Source: Chitinophagaceae bacterium
GTDB lineage: Bacteria > Bacteroidota > Bacteroidia > Chitinophagales > Chitinophagaceae
Direction: 5' to 3'
DNA: 53,836 nt
Assembly (NCBI GenBank): GCA_903642275.1
Contig: CAHJWK010000019.1
Span: 1 to 53,836, forward strand
The position numbers and the translations under genes are program-made. Below, piece after piece: positions 1 through 8,517 of the stretch (within the stretch, counting starts at the first letter, position 1; every line of letters starts with the position of its first letter). The notes under the pieces were generated by a model. That model had not been told where the DNA came from and searched no databases. It saw only the letters and a list, made by a program, of their open reading frames with translations.

Positions 1-237
1 GGTTTATACTCTGATAAAGAAACAGTAAGCGAAGTGTTCATCAACTTTGCAGAAAGTATAAATAATCATGAAACGCTGCAAACGATTCATGATGAGAAAG
101 AAGATTTATATCAATCGTTATGGCAAACTTATTTCGACAATGTAAATATCAAAGCAAGAAAAAATATGAAGCTGCATATTCAGCACATGCCAAAACGTTA
201 CTGGAAATACCTGGTAGAAAAGCAACCGAAAATGTAA
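1..237 (+). CDS. TIGR03915-type putative DNA repair protein, C-terminal part
   Basis: The frame is open from the first base, so the gene starts outside the window and only about 78 C-terminal residues are seen. The end, with NIKARKNMKLHIQHMPKRYW, matches the conserved tail of the TIGR03915/DUF4130 family. Proteins of that family are encoded beside a radical-SAM-like protein (TIGR03916) and are thought to act on DNA damage; the role is predicted only. The partner would lie upstream, outside the window. The next gene is convergent and ends 7 bases away. Family assignment is fairly sure; function is not. Confidence 0.75.
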   Translation, partial: GLYSDKETVSEVFINFAESINNHETLQTIHDEKEDLYQSLWQTYFDNVNIKARKNMKLHIQHMPKRYWKYLVEKQPKM

Positions 238-243
238 GCGCAT

Positions 244-981
244 TTAAAGTTTACATCGCACACCAAGCGTTGGATAAATCTCGAACAAATTTTGATTTGT
301 ATACACATGATAATACATGTTCAGTTTTGTTCCAACAGAAAACTGCTTGTTCAAATTGTACCAGTATTGTGGTTCAGCAAAAAAGAAGAACCGTTTGCCA
401 TGCATATCTTTTGTAAAATCGTCACCATGATTTTTATTTTCTGTCCAGATAGAAAAATCACCTGAAAATTCCTGTTTGTAATTACTCAATCCTTTCCACC
501 AATACAACGTATAAAGAAAATCAGAACTTGATTTTTTGTAAGGAATATATTTATAATTTATCACGCTGCTTAAATAAGCGTTCTTCCATTTAAAAGGATA
601 AGCAAGTCCCAGCGAAAATGTGTTATTGATATAGTAACTGTATTCTTTCGGCACAGTAATTCCCAGCCCGCCGCTGTATTGAACATTTAAAAAAATCTTT
701 GGCTGCCACAAACGAAATGTTTCAGAAACCTGCATATAAAATTTACCCAGGTTGCTTTGTTCACCCAAAAAATCAGCCTGCATTTTTAATAAGAAAGAAC
801 CGGGTTTAAAAAAAGCTTTGCCTGAATCCTGTGTTTTAAAATATTCAAAATAAAGTGTGGCAAAATTCTTTGCATTATATGATGGGTCAATTGTGTGGCG
901 TGCATCATAATGTAATTGCAACTGTTGGCAGAACGCAGACGCAAAACAAAAGCAAAATGAAAAGGCAATTATGTACTTCAT
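244..981 (-). CDS. DUF5020-like secreted or outer-membrane protein
   Basis: This is a 245-residue protein. I chose the ATG at 981 because it gives a clean signal peptide (residues 1-19, ending SAFCQ), whereas the longer frame adds an unconvincing lead-in. The body is rich in aromatic residues and alternating beta strands, with short motifs such as YFEYFKTQD, as expected of a small outer-membrane beta barrel. It resembles DUF5020, a family related to Tsx-like nucleoside channels. No transport substrate can be read from the sequence. It is divergent from the next gene across about 110 bases. Confidence 0.6.
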   Translation of the reverse strand: MKYIIAFSFCFCFASAFCQQLQLHYDARHTIDPSYNAKNFATLYFEYFKTQDSGKAFFKPGSFLLKMQADFLGEQSNLGKFYMQVSETFRLWQPKIFLNVQYSGGLGITVPKEYSYYINNTFSLGLAYPFKWKNAYLSSVINYKYIPYKKSSSDFLYTLYWWKGLSNYKQEFSGDFSIWTENKNHGDDFTKDMHGKRFFFFAEPQYWYNLNKQFSVGTKLNMYYHVYTNQNLFEIYPTLGVRCKL

Positions 982-1093
982 ATTTTTGTGTTTTAACTTG
1001 ATTGTAAAACTGCCTTTATTAAAATGTGGAATGCGGAACCGCAGCGGAAACATTGCGTAAATGCAACGGAAACTGCGTAAACATTGAGTAATT

Positions 1094-2263
1094 ATGGATG
1101 CCGGAAGTAAAAAAGTATTTGTGATTTTGTTTAAAGAAGCAACTGAAAAATGTTTCGGGCATGCGTTGGAACAACCGCTTACAGAAACAGAAAGCAAGGT
1201 TTTATACAACCAGGTTTTTGAAAAAACTGGTTTGGTTGTTGGTTGGAAAAGTCTGAAGAATTATTCATTTTTTGTTTTAGATGTCAGCGGCGACAAAGAA
1301 GAAAACCCATCCGTATCCACATTAGATTCTTTAGCGCGTTATGTGTTAAACGTACCATATACAACGGAAACGGAACGTAAATCAACAGCAAATCATTTTC
1401 CATACTGGTTTCAATATAAAGAACAACACATTTCAAATAACAAGGCAGCTGCTGCAAAACCTCAATCAAAAAAAAACATAGCTCCTATTTTTATAATTAT
1501 TATATTGATAACTGCTGTAATATTTTTTTTCCTGCATGCTTCCAAAACAAAAAATTTTACAGATAATTTTCATTCTTTAAATGATGATTCATTAAACCGA
1601 AATGGATGGTTTGTAAAAAACAAAAACGAAATGTTTTGGAACAAGCGTTCGCAAAAACCAAATGCACTTTCACTGTTTACATTAACAGGTGATAACTGGC
1701 CGGATTCAATTCATCAGCCACAAATACAAAACTTACTACTCAGAAAAATTAATGCGGATTGTTTTACAACGGAAGTGCATCTTCAAAATTTCTTTCCGCA
1801 ACATGAATGGCAACAGGCTGGCATTTTATTAATGGAAGACACGAATTATAATTATAAAAGCCTGCGTTTATCATTAGCTTATAACGATTTCTTCGGCGGC
1901 TTTTCAAGGCCAAAAGAAATAATTATACAGGCAATAAAGTCAATAGGAAATGGCTTATCTCAACCGGAAGAAGTAGCACACATTCCTTTATTTACACTTG
2001 ATTCAACAAGCAAAAATCTTGTAGCCAACAATCTTACTTATTCTGCATTGCGTATTGAAAAATCTGGTGACAAATTCCGTTTGTTATATTCCAGCAGTTC
2101 TACAAAAAACTTTGCTTTTAAAGATGCCGCTGTTACTGAATTTAATTTTCAACCTAAATACATTGGCTTGTTTGCTTTACAGGGGTTTGGCAACACTTCT
2201 AATATTATACCTGCTTACTTTACTTACTTTGCTTTAGCACCGCAGCCTTGCAATCATGATTAG
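1094..2263 (+). CDS. Membrane-anchored protein with concanavalin-like (DUF1349-like) domain
   Basis: This 389-residue protein has three parts. Residues 1-115 are a soluble module with the segment GLVVGWKSLKNYSFFVLD and a short helical part around 72-95. Residues 129-148 form a hydrophobic membrane helix. Residues 155-385 look like a beta-sandwich of the DUF1349/concanavalin type (NGWFVKNKNEMFWN near the start, EWQQAGILLMED in the middle). The layout suggests a cytoplasmic sensor or effector head tied to a periplasmic sugar-binding-like domain. I do not recognise a characterised relative and the function is unknown. Confidence 0.5.
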   Translation: MDAGSKKVFVILFKEATEKCFGHALEQPLTETESKVLYNQVFEKTGLVVGWKSLKNYSFFVLDVSGDKEENPSVSTLDSLARYVLNVPYTTETERKSTANHFPYWFQYKEQHISNNKAAAAKPQSKKNIAPIFIIIILITAVIFFFLHASKTKNFTDNFHSLNDDSLNRNGWFVKNKNEMFWNKRSQKPNALSLFTLTGDNWPDSIHQPQIQNLLLRKINADCFTTEVHLQNFFPQHEWQQAGILLMEDTNYNYKSLRLSLAYNDFFGGFSRPKEIIIQAIKSIGNGLSQPEEVAHIPLFTLDSTSKNLVANNLTYSALRIEKSGDKFRLLYSSSSTKNFAFKDAAVTEFNFQPKYIGLFALQGFGNTSNIIPAYFTYFALAPQPCNHD

Positions 2264-2296
2264 ATAAACCGGTTATATTTCATAATAGAATCTATT

Positions 2297-2304
2297 TATA
2301 TTTG
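2297..2304 (+). promoter_or_regulatory. -7 box (TATATTTG) for the amidohydrolase gene
   Basis: The octamer TATATTTG fits the Bacteroidota -7 consensus TAnnTTTG and lies 22 bases before the ATG at 2327. No good -33 TTG is seen at the usual distance, so this is a partial promoter call. Confidence 0.4.
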
Positions 2305-2326
2305 GTTCATCACGTTAAAACTAATT

Positions 2327-4315
2327 ATGAAAAAGCTGCTGCTGCTAATATTATTATACAGCCAATTTTTAAGTGCGCAAACAGATACAGCAAATTATGT
2401 TGTGGTAAGTCATGGCAAGGTGAAAGGTGTTCAAACGGTTTGGAAAACTTCACCTAAAACGTATAACTATTTTTATAGTTATAATGACAGAGGCCGTGGT
2501 GACAGCATTGCTACTATACTGAAAACAAATAGTTCGGGCAATATTATCAGCGTAAACACAAATGGTGTTAGCTATGATAAAAATTCCTATGCTGAAACAT
2601 TCAATGTTCAGGATGATTCAGCGGTATGGATAATTAATGGTATAAGAAAAGCTGCAACGTTTGAAAACAAATTTTATAGTGTGGGAGATGGCGGTCCTGC
2701 CATGATGGAATTACTTTTGAAATATCTTTTACAACAACCGAATAGAAGCGCATCAATCTTACCGGATGGAGTTGCACATGCGGGTGAACCGCTGTCTAAA
2801 ACTATCAGCATAAATAATAAACCATTAAACCTGAAATTATACCCTGTATATTTTGATCCGTCACCCACGCCGCAATATATATGGTTTGATGACAGCCTCA
2901 ACTTTTTTGCAGCTGCTTCTGCATGGTTTTCAACTGTAAAAAAAGGATATGAATCATGGACAGACTCATTGTTTACCTGGCAGGAATTAGCCGGTGAAGG
3001 TTATTATGAATCACAGGAAAATGCAAACTCAAAGCCACAACCTTCATACATTTTATTCAGGCATGCAAATTTGTTTGAATCTTCCACTGCAACTGTTAAA
3101 AAGAATGTAGATGTGGAAGTGCGTGATGGAAAAATCAATGCCATTTATCCATCACAAAAAGCAGCAGTAAAAGCAGATACAGTTATTGATTGCACCGGTA
3201 AATTTTTAATGCCCGGCTTGTGGGATATGCATGCTCATTATAATAAAGAAGAAGGTGTGATGTATATGGCAGGTGGTGTTACGCATGTACGTGACATGGG
3301 TAATGAAAAGATTTTGCTCACTTACAAAAAAGAGATTGCCGGCAACAAAATGCTTGGCCCGGATTTAAGTTATTTGTCTGGATTTATCGATAAAGAAGAC
3401 CCTTTCCAGGGACCAACAGGAACGATAATTTCTTCGCTTGATGAAGGTATAAAAGCTATTGATGATTATCATGCTTTGGGTTATCAGCAGATAAAATTAT
3501 ACAGCGCCATTAAACCGGACTGGGTTGCGCCAATGGCTGCTCATGCACATAGTTTAGGCATGCGTGTGTGCGGGCATATACCATCTTTCATGACTGCTGA
3601 GCAAGCAATTAATGCGGGCTATAACGAAATAACACACATGAATTTTATCTTCTTAAATTTTATGGGTGATACAATTGATACAAGAACCCCGGCACGCTTC
3701 AGGTTAGTTGGAGAAAATGCAGGTAAGCTTGACTTAAACAGTAAAGAAGTAAAAGATTTTATAGCGCTGATGAAAGAAAAACATATTTCGCTTGACCCAA
3801 CCCTGAATGTATGGCAAGGTATGTTTGATGAATTTAAAGGTGATACCAGCAACTATTTAAAGCCTGTTGTTAACTGGTTGCCGGATGCATGGAAAACTGA
3901 TTTAGCTATTCAAACACCATTTGGAGATGATTCTAATAAAGCTGATTACAAGGCTGCATTTGCCAACATGATGAAGATGCTGAAGCTGTTATATGATAAT
4001 GGTATTTTGTTAGTAGCAGGAACAGATGGCGGAGAAGCACTTGCAGTACATCATGAGCTGGAGTTGTATGTGCAGGCAGGCATTCCTTCAAACGAAGTAT
4101 TAAAGATTGCTACGTATAATGCAGCGCTTGATTGCAACCTGCAGGATAAATATGGTTCTGTTATGATTGGAAAAGATGCAGACCTTATTTTAGTTGATGG
4201 TAATCCTGTTTATAATATAAGCGATATAAGAAAAGTGCAGCTTGTAATAAAAAACAACAGGATGTATCAGCCAAAACAATTACTGCAGTCGCAGGGCTGG
4301 AAGTATTATTATTAA
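2327..4315 (+). CDS. Secreted metal-dependent amidohydrolase
   Basis: This 662-residue protein begins with a signal peptide (residues 1-18, ending FLSAQ). Residues 19-235 are a family-specific N-terminal region. The amidohydrolase fold follows, with the metal-binding HxH pair at His302/His304 (DMHAHY), further metal histidines near 417 (CGHIPSF) and 437 (EITHMNF), and the catalytic Asp near 567 (AGTDGG). The C-terminal GKDADLILVDGNP strand is typical of imidazolonepropionase/prolidase-like members. It probably hydrolyses an amide or ring substrate in the periplasm; the substrate cannot be read. It converges on the DUF1080 gene across a shared terminator. Confidence 0.85.
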   Translation: MKKLLLLILLYSQFLSAQTDTANYVVVSHGKVKGVQTVWKTSPKTYNYFYSYNDRGRGDSIATILKTNSSGNIISVNTNGVSYDKNSYAETFNVQDDSAVWIINGIRKAATFENKFYSVGDGGPAMMELLLKYLLQQPNRSASILPDGVAHAGEPLSKTISINNKPLNLKLYPVYFDPSPTPQYIWFDDSLNFFAAASAWFSTVKKGYESWTDSLFTWQELAGEGYYESQENANSKPQPSYILFRHANLFESSTATVKKNVDVEVRDGKINAIYPSQKAAVKADTVIDCTGKFLMPGLWDMHAHYNKEEGVMYMAGGVTHVRDMGNEKILLTYKKEIAGNKMLGPDLSYLSGFIDKEDPFQGPTGTIISSLDEGIKAIDDYHALGYQQIKLYSAIKPDWVAPMAAHAHSLGMRVCGHIPSFMTAEQAINAGYNEITHMNFIFLNFMGDTIDTRTPARFRLVGENAGKLDLNSKEVKDFIALMKEKHISLDPTLNVWQGMFDEFKGDTSNYLKPVVNWLPDAWKTDLAIQTPFGDDSNKADYKAAFANMMKMLKLLYDNGILLVAGTDGGEALAVHHELELYVQAGIPSNEVLKIATYNAALDCNLQDKYGSVMIGKDADLILVDGNPVYNISDIRKVQLVIKNNRMYQPKQLLQSQGWKYYY

Positions 4316-4337
4316 TAACACTAATCAATACAAAACA

Positions 4338-4370
4338 TAAAAAACCCACTCTTTTGAAGCGGGATTTTTA
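4338..4370. terminator. Bidirectional terminator between convergent genes
   Basis: A hairpin with A-rich and T-rich flanks (AAAAAACCC pairing with GGGATTTTT) lies between the rightward amidohydrolase stop and the leftward DUF1080 stop. It has a T-run on both strands, so it can serve both genes. Confidence 0.6.
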
Positions 4371-4384
4371 AAATATAAAAGCAA

Positions 4385-5155
4385 TTACATTTTTTTAATC
4401 ATGATGTTTTTATACCATACATCAAACCCATGATCCTGTAAAGCAATATGCCCTGTTTTAAACGTACCGAATGGCGGCCATTCTTTAAACTTACTTTTTG
4501 CTATCATTTGTTTCCATCCATCATCCCACATCGTTGTGTTTACAACATGCACACTGTTTAAATAAAAATCAAGCTTGCCATTGTTACTTGTAATTTCAAC
4601 ATGATTCCATTGTTCAGCAGGTTTAACTGCACCGGGTGTTGCCTGTATCATATCATATAAACTGCCCGCACGGTGTGTTGGGGTATGGCGGTCATCATTT
4701 CTTTCATCATCCAGCACCTGCATTTCAGGACCACTATGCCAGGTTTCCTCATACTTTGGTTTATCATCCTGAACATAAATTAAAATACCGCTATTACCAC
4801 CTTTTGATATTTTCCAGTCAACTTTAAAATCATAGTTGGAAAAGCTGTCGTTGGTTACAACATCTCCGCCCCCTGAAGTTTGATACCCTTGCTTTTTACT
4901 TGAGTTAAGATGGATAGCGCCACTATCAACATCCCATGCACTTCCAACACTGTCTGAACCGAATGTATGCCAGCCTTTAAGTGTTGTGCCATCAAACAAG
5001 CTTATCCATCCTGTATCATTACCTCTTACTTTAACAGAAGATGCATTCATGCTATCTGATGATGCATCCGCAGTGGCGGTAGTTTGATTGGTTGCAGCAG
5101 AATTGCATGCTGCAAAAATTGTTATAGCAAGTACAATTGTTAATGTTGTTTTCAT
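4385..5155 (-). CDS. DUF1080 family lipoprotein (3-keto-disaccharide hydrolase fold)
   Basis: This 256-residue protein has a lipobox ending at Cys16 (TIFAAC), so it should be a lipoprotein. The DUF1080/PF06439 domain covers residues about 48-254, with the hallmark GWISLFDGTTLKGWHTF near its start and GNSGILIYVQD plus GSLYDM in the middle. The family has been linked to hydrolysis of 3-keto-glycosides. Its ATG overlaps the stop of the upstream cytochrome c gene by one base (TAATG), so translation is probably coupled. It is the last gene of the four-gene leftward operon. Confidence 0.85.
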   Translation of the reverse strand: MKTTLTIVLAITIFAACNSAATNQTTATADASSDSMNASSVKVRGNDTGWISLFDGTTLKGWHTFGSDSVGSAWDVDSGAIHLNSSKKQGYQTSGGGDVVTNDSFSNYDFKVDWKISKGGNSGILIYVQDDKPKYEETWHSGPEMQVLDDERNDDRHTPTHRAGSLYDMIQATPGAVKPAEQWNHVEITSNNGKLDFYLNSVHVVNTTMWDDGWKQMIAKSKFKEWPPFGTFKTGHIALQDHGFDVWYKNIMIKKM

Positions 5156-5547
5156 TATTTGTTTGTTCTTAGTAATAAAATATATTTTACCATTTGTTCA
5201 GCATCTCCTTCTGCAAGTGCAGGATGTGGCGTCATTGGCACTGTGCCCCAATTGCCTGAACCACCAGCTATGATTTTGCCTGCCAGCATTTTTACATTCT
5301 CATCTGTGTTCTTATATTTATTTGCTACATCCTGGTAAGCCGGGCCTGTAAGTTTTTCATCTATCTTATGGCAACCAAGGCAATCATTTGTTGTGACAAG
5401 TTTAATCCCTTTGCTGTAATCAGGATTTGATGACGGATCACTTGCTGAAGATGAAGCAGAAGTATCTGTAGTACTGTCGTTACTGCTGCTGTTATTGCAT
5501 GCTGCAACCAAGGCAAGCATAGCAATCATTACAAAATACTTTTTCAA
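5155..5547 (-). CDS. Lipoprotein cytochrome c (c-551/c-552 type)
   Basis: A 130-residue monohaem cytochrome. The lipobox ends at Cys17 (ALVAAC), a low-complexity Ser/Asp/Thr linker spans 18-45, and the haem site CLGCH is at 56-60. The likely Met ligand lies in VPMTPHP, followed by the usual C-terminal helix (AEQMVKYILLL). It should sit on a membrane facing the periplasm and take electrons from a dehydrogenase. It is translationally coupled to the DUF1080 gene downstream, which suggests that it serves oxidation of the same sugar substrate. Confidence 0.9.
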   Translation of the reverse strand: MKKYFVMIAMLALVAACNNSSSNDSTTDTSASSSASDPSSNPDYSKGIKLVTTNDCLGCHKIDEKLTGPAYQDVANKYKNTDENVKMLAGKIIAGGSGNWGTVPMTPHPALAEGDAEQMVKYILLLRTNK

Positions 5548-5617
5548 TTGTTATTTTTTAAATGAAGTAAATGTTCCTACAAATGTATTGATGACAACCA
5601 ATCAACCACAAATTATT

Positions 5618-6034
5618 TTATTGACCGGATGCGTTTCTTAAAGTTAATATGTAACGCACCATTTCCTGTGCCTGAGCCTGGTTAATTGTGGGGTGTGGCG
5701 TCATTGCATTTTGACCCCATAAACCTTTACCGCCCTTTATTATTTTATCTGCCAGATTTTGAACATTGCCTTCATTATTCTCATATTTATTTGCAATTTG
5801 TTCGTACGAAGGGCCAAAAGCATGCTTATTTATATTATGGCAGGTGAGGCAATCACTTGTTGCTATTAAATTACTGCCAGACATATTCTTTGCTGTATCA
5901 ACAGCAACACCTCCTGTATTTACAATAGCATTCTGAACTGCGTTTGCAGTATCGCTTGCTGCTGTTTTGCCTGCACCGGATTTACATGCAGCAAATAAAA
6001 TAACAGCAGCAACAATTAAATTCAATTTCTTCAT
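5618..6034 (-). CDS. Lipoprotein cytochrome c, paralogue of the next gene
   Basis: A 138-residue monohaem cytochrome with a lipobox ending at Cys17 (LFAAC), the haem site CLTCH at 62-66, and a Met ligand in AMTPHP. It is similar over its whole length to the cytochrome encoded just downstream, so the pair arose by duplication. It lies 17 bases after the sugar isomerase gene and 70 bases before the second cytochrome. Two cytochromes beside an isomerase and a DUF1080 protein suggest a periplasmic sugar-oxidation route, with the dehydrogenase missing from this window. Confidence 0.9.
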   Translation of the reverse strand: MKKLNLIVAAVILFAACKSGAGKTAASDTANAVQNAIVNTGGVAVDTAKNMSGSNLIATSDCLTCHNINKHAFGPSYEQIANKYENNEGNVQNLADKIIKGGKGLWGQNAMTPHPTINQAQAQEMVRYILTLRNASGQ

Positions 6035-6051
6035 AAAGTATGTTTACATAC

Positions 6052-7107
6052 CTATTGCAATCCTAATACCAACCTGTTTAAATTTTCATCTGCTCCTGTT
6101 CCAGCAAAATCATCAAAGGCTTTTTCTGTTACATGAATAATGTGCTCTTTAATAAATTTTGCCCCTTCTGTTGCACCATCAATGGGATGCTTTAAAGCAC
6201 ACTCCCACTCCATCACCGCCCAGCCTTTAAAATTATACTGCGCCAGTTTGCTGAAGATGGACTTAAAATCAACCTGCCCGTCACCAAGAGAACGAAACCT
6301 TCCTGCCCTGTCAATCCAGCTTTGATAACCACCATACACACCCTGCTTACCGGTTGGGTTAAACTCAGCATCTTTTACATGAAACATACGGATGCGTTCA
6401 TGATAGTTATCAATATATTCAAGATAGTTTAAGCATTGCAATACAAAATGAGACGGGTCATATAACAAACAGGCACGTGCATGGTTATTCACTTTCTCTA
6501 AAAACATTTCATAGCTTATGCCATCATGCAAATCCTCACCCGGATGAATTTCATAACAAACATCAACGCCACACTCATCAAAATAATTTAAGATGGGCAA
6601 CCAGCGGTTCGCCAGTTCTGTAAAACCGGTTTCCACCAAACCAGCCGGGCGTTGCGGCCATGGATACATGGTGTGCCACAGCAGCGCACCACTAAAAGTT
6701 CCATGTGCATTTAAGCCTAAATTTTGCGAAGCCTTTGCTGCATATTTTAATTGCTGAACTGCCCATTCTGTTCTTGCTTTTGGGTTATTACGCAATGGCT
6801 CCGGTGCAAAGCCATCAAACAAAACATCATACGCCGGGTTTACCGCAATAAGCTGGCCTTGCAAATGTGTTGACAGCTCTGTTATTTCCAAACCACATGC
6901 ATTAATGGTTCCCTTTAATTCATCACAATACGTTTTGCTTTCCGCTGCTTTTTGCAGGTCAATGCAACGGGCATCCCAGGTTGGCAACTGTACACCTGCA
7001 AACCCTAAATTTTTACTCCACTCACAAATAGTTTTTAAATCATTAAACGGCGCTTCATCACCCATAAACTGTGCAAGAAAAATTCCGGGGCCTTTAAGTG
7101 TTGTCAT
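6052..7107 (-). CDS. Sugar phosphate isomerase/epimerase family TIM-barrel protein
   Basis: This 351-residue protein has the xylose-isomerase-like TIM barrel (AP endonuclease family 2). Metal-site motifs are visible: CYEIHPGEDLHD (metal Glu) near residue 190, LLYDPSHF near 220, FHVKDAEF near 245, and AVMEWECAL near 300. There is no signal peptide, so it is cytoplasmic. It is the first gene of the leftward operon with the two cytochromes and the DUF1080 hydrolase. It is likely an isomerase or epimerase of a keto-sugar made by the pathway; the exact substrate is unknown. Confidence 0.85.
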   Translation of the reverse strand: MTTLKGPGIFLAQFMGDEAPFNDLKTICEWSKNLGFAGVQLPTWDARCIDLQKAAESKTYCDELKGTINACGLEITELSTHLQGQLIAVNPAYDVLFDGFAPEPLRNNPKARTEWAVQQLKYAAKASQNLGLNAHGTFSGALLWHTMYPWPQRPAGLVETGFTELANRWLPILNYFDECGVDVCYEIHPGEDLHDGISYEMFLEKVNNHARACLLYDPSHFVLQCLNYLEYIDNYHERIRMFHVKDAEFNPTGKQGVYGGYQSWIDRAGRFRSLGDGQVDFKSIFSKLAQYNFKGWAVMEWECALKHPIDGATEGAKFIKEHIIHVTEKAFDDFAGTGADENLNRLVLGLQ

Positions 7108-7203
7108 ATAAAAAGTTTAAGCAATCCTGTAATGCTGCAAAAGAAAATATTTCAGCTGATATAGAAAATTATCTCTGCGCTTACCTTTCACCTGCCATAA
7201 ATT

Positions 7204-7230
7204 AAAGGCTGCCCGGTTAAGACAGCCTTT
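7204..7230 (-). terminator. Terminator of the FN3 protein gene
   Basis: The arms AAAGGCTG and CAGCCTTT form a perfect 8-bp stem with an 11-base loop. On the minus strand it follows the FN3 gene and leads into an A/T-rich stretch, and it lies before the isomerase gene. Confidence 0.5.
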
Positions 7231-7309
7231 CAATGTGCAATCATGGTTTTTAAGTTACCCGTTTATTTATAATCTGCAACGTATAGCTGCAACCTGGCAA
7301 TCCCGGTTC

Positions 7310-7921
7310 TTACAGCACATAGCTTGTAATTACATCACTGTAAATAACAGTTGGGTTAGCGCCAATGCCTGCTACACGAAATGCATATTGTGTGCCGCTC
7401 ACCAGGTCTTTAATAACCGTACTGGCACGGGTGCTGTTTACACTTATCCAGCCTGTTTCTTCTTTACTTGCCGCAGGTGCATACTGGTAGCAATAGCTGT
7501 CTGCGCCAAAGATTTTTTTGTTGGATAATTTAATCATGCAATTGTGCAAAGGTGTTGCTTTAAAATTGTTTGCCTTAGTCAGCACACCCACCGGCTGCTT
7601 TGTTTTGGCCAGCGGAAAGCCCGAAGAAAGCGCAATGGTTTCATCGTTGTTGCAGTTCATCTGTACATACAAAGCAAGCAGGTTAACCACCGCGGCCAGT
7701 TTAATGCGCAACTGCTTTTTTAAAGCCGTGTTTGCCTTGCTCGCCGGGTTGGCAAGGGCCTCGCTGTAAGCATCAATAGCATCACCAAGCGTTTTAAGGT
7801 CTGGTGCTGGCGTGGGAAAATTTACATTACCTGTCATGCATTGTAAAATCATCATTACATTTTGCAGCACTTTGGTTTGTGCCAGGCGCAGGAAGCGCGT
7901 AATAATTCTAACTTTTTTCAT
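7310..7921 (-). CDS. Fibronectin type III domain protein
   Basis: A 203-residue protein without a clear signal peptide. Residues 1-100 look helical (GDAIDAYSEALANPASKAN). Residues about 110-203 resemble one FN3 sandwich: GWISVNSTRASTVIKDLVSG followed by TQYAFRVAGIG, a common FN3 signature. Similar small proteins are common in Chitinophagaceae, with no known job. It stands alone, with a -7-like box upstream and a hairpin downstream. Confidence 0.6.
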   Translation of the reverse strand: MKKVRIITRFLRLAQTKVLQNVMMILQCMTGNVNFPTPAPDLKTLGDAIDAYSEALANPASKANTALKKQLRIKLAAVVNLLALYVQMNCNNDETIALSSGFPLAKTKQPVGVLTKANNFKATPLHNCMIKLSNKKIFGADSYCYQYAPAASKEETGWISVNSTRASTVIKDLVSGTQYAFRVAGIGANPTVIYSDVITSYVL

Positions 7922-7943
7922 AATATTAAATTTTATTGAAACA

Positions 7944-7951
7944 CAAACTTA
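7944..7951 (-). promoter_or_regulatory. -7 box (TAAGTTTG) for the FN3 gene
   Basis: On the minus strand TAAGTTTG fits TAnnTTTG and lies 22 bases before the ATG at 7921. The -33 element is not clear. Confidence 0.4.
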
Positions 7952-8020
7952 CAGCCTCTGCAAAGCGGTAACAGTGTGCAAATACACTCAAAAAAACAGA
8001 GTATTAATACTCATTTCAAC

Positions 8021-8272
8021 ACTGAAATGCCACATTGCAGGTGAATAATGCAATAAAACAGGTGTGAAATGAAATAAAACAGATGTGAAATGAAACAGAA
8101 CAGGTGTGAAATGAAACAGAACAGATGTTGAATTAAAATAAAACAATGTTGAATTGAAGTAAAACAATACTGAAATGCAACAAAACAATGTTGAATTAAA
8201 ACAAAACAATATTGAAATGAGGTATTACAATTTTGAAATGAAATGAAACACATATGTTTTGAAACAAAACAA
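8021..8272. repeat. Twelve tandem 21-bp repeats
   Basis: Exactly 12 head-to-tail units of 21 bases can be laid out with no indels. The core is TGTTGAAATGAAA followed by CAAAACAA, with several substitutions per unit; units at 8084 and 8105 differ at one base. The period equals two helical turns and also seven codons, so both strands stay open over long stretches, but the encoded heptads look like an artefact. The rest of the 596-base gap between the FN3 gene and the methyltransferase holds only a hairpin near 8370. The array may be a curved or protein-binding block. Confidence 0.9.
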
Positions 8273-8368
8273 ATAATCTATAAATGAAATTGAAATTTCA
8301 TAACTGGTTTTGTATAAGTGATGATAATGATGTTCAACCTTGTTAAGCATTACGTGTATAAAGTTGTG

Positions 8369-8386
8369 TTCCCGTGAAAACGGGAA
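8369..8386 (+). terminator. Hairpin with short T-rich tail
   Basis: TTCCCGT pairs with ACGGGAA around a GAAA tetraloop, followed by TCTTTATT. It lies between the repeat array and the restriction-modification-like cassette. It could be a terminator shielding the cassette or part of its leader. Confidence 0.4.
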
Positions 8387-8517
8387 TCTTTATTATAACG
8401 TTTAAGTGTTTACTTAACAACACTGAAGGCGGAATCTCATAATTAACAACGGGGAAATGTAATACAGCAATGTTTAATTATAAATTAGAACGTTTATTTT
8501 TACGTTGATAACGATAC

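Noticed and set aside
120-416. 98-residue rightward frame overlapping the first two genes
   Set aside because: It is a shifted frame over the TIGR03915-type gene and runs antisense into the DUF5020 gene; its sequence is low quality and Cys/Thr rich.
7988-8253. Two overlapping minus-strand frames of 73-80 residues with Phe/Ser/His heptads
   Set aside because: They are produced by the 21-bp repeats, whose period is a multiple of three; there is no start context, and both frames are equally open.
8021-8272. CRISPR array
   Set aside because: The 21-bp units are contiguous with no spacers, and no cas gene is nearby.
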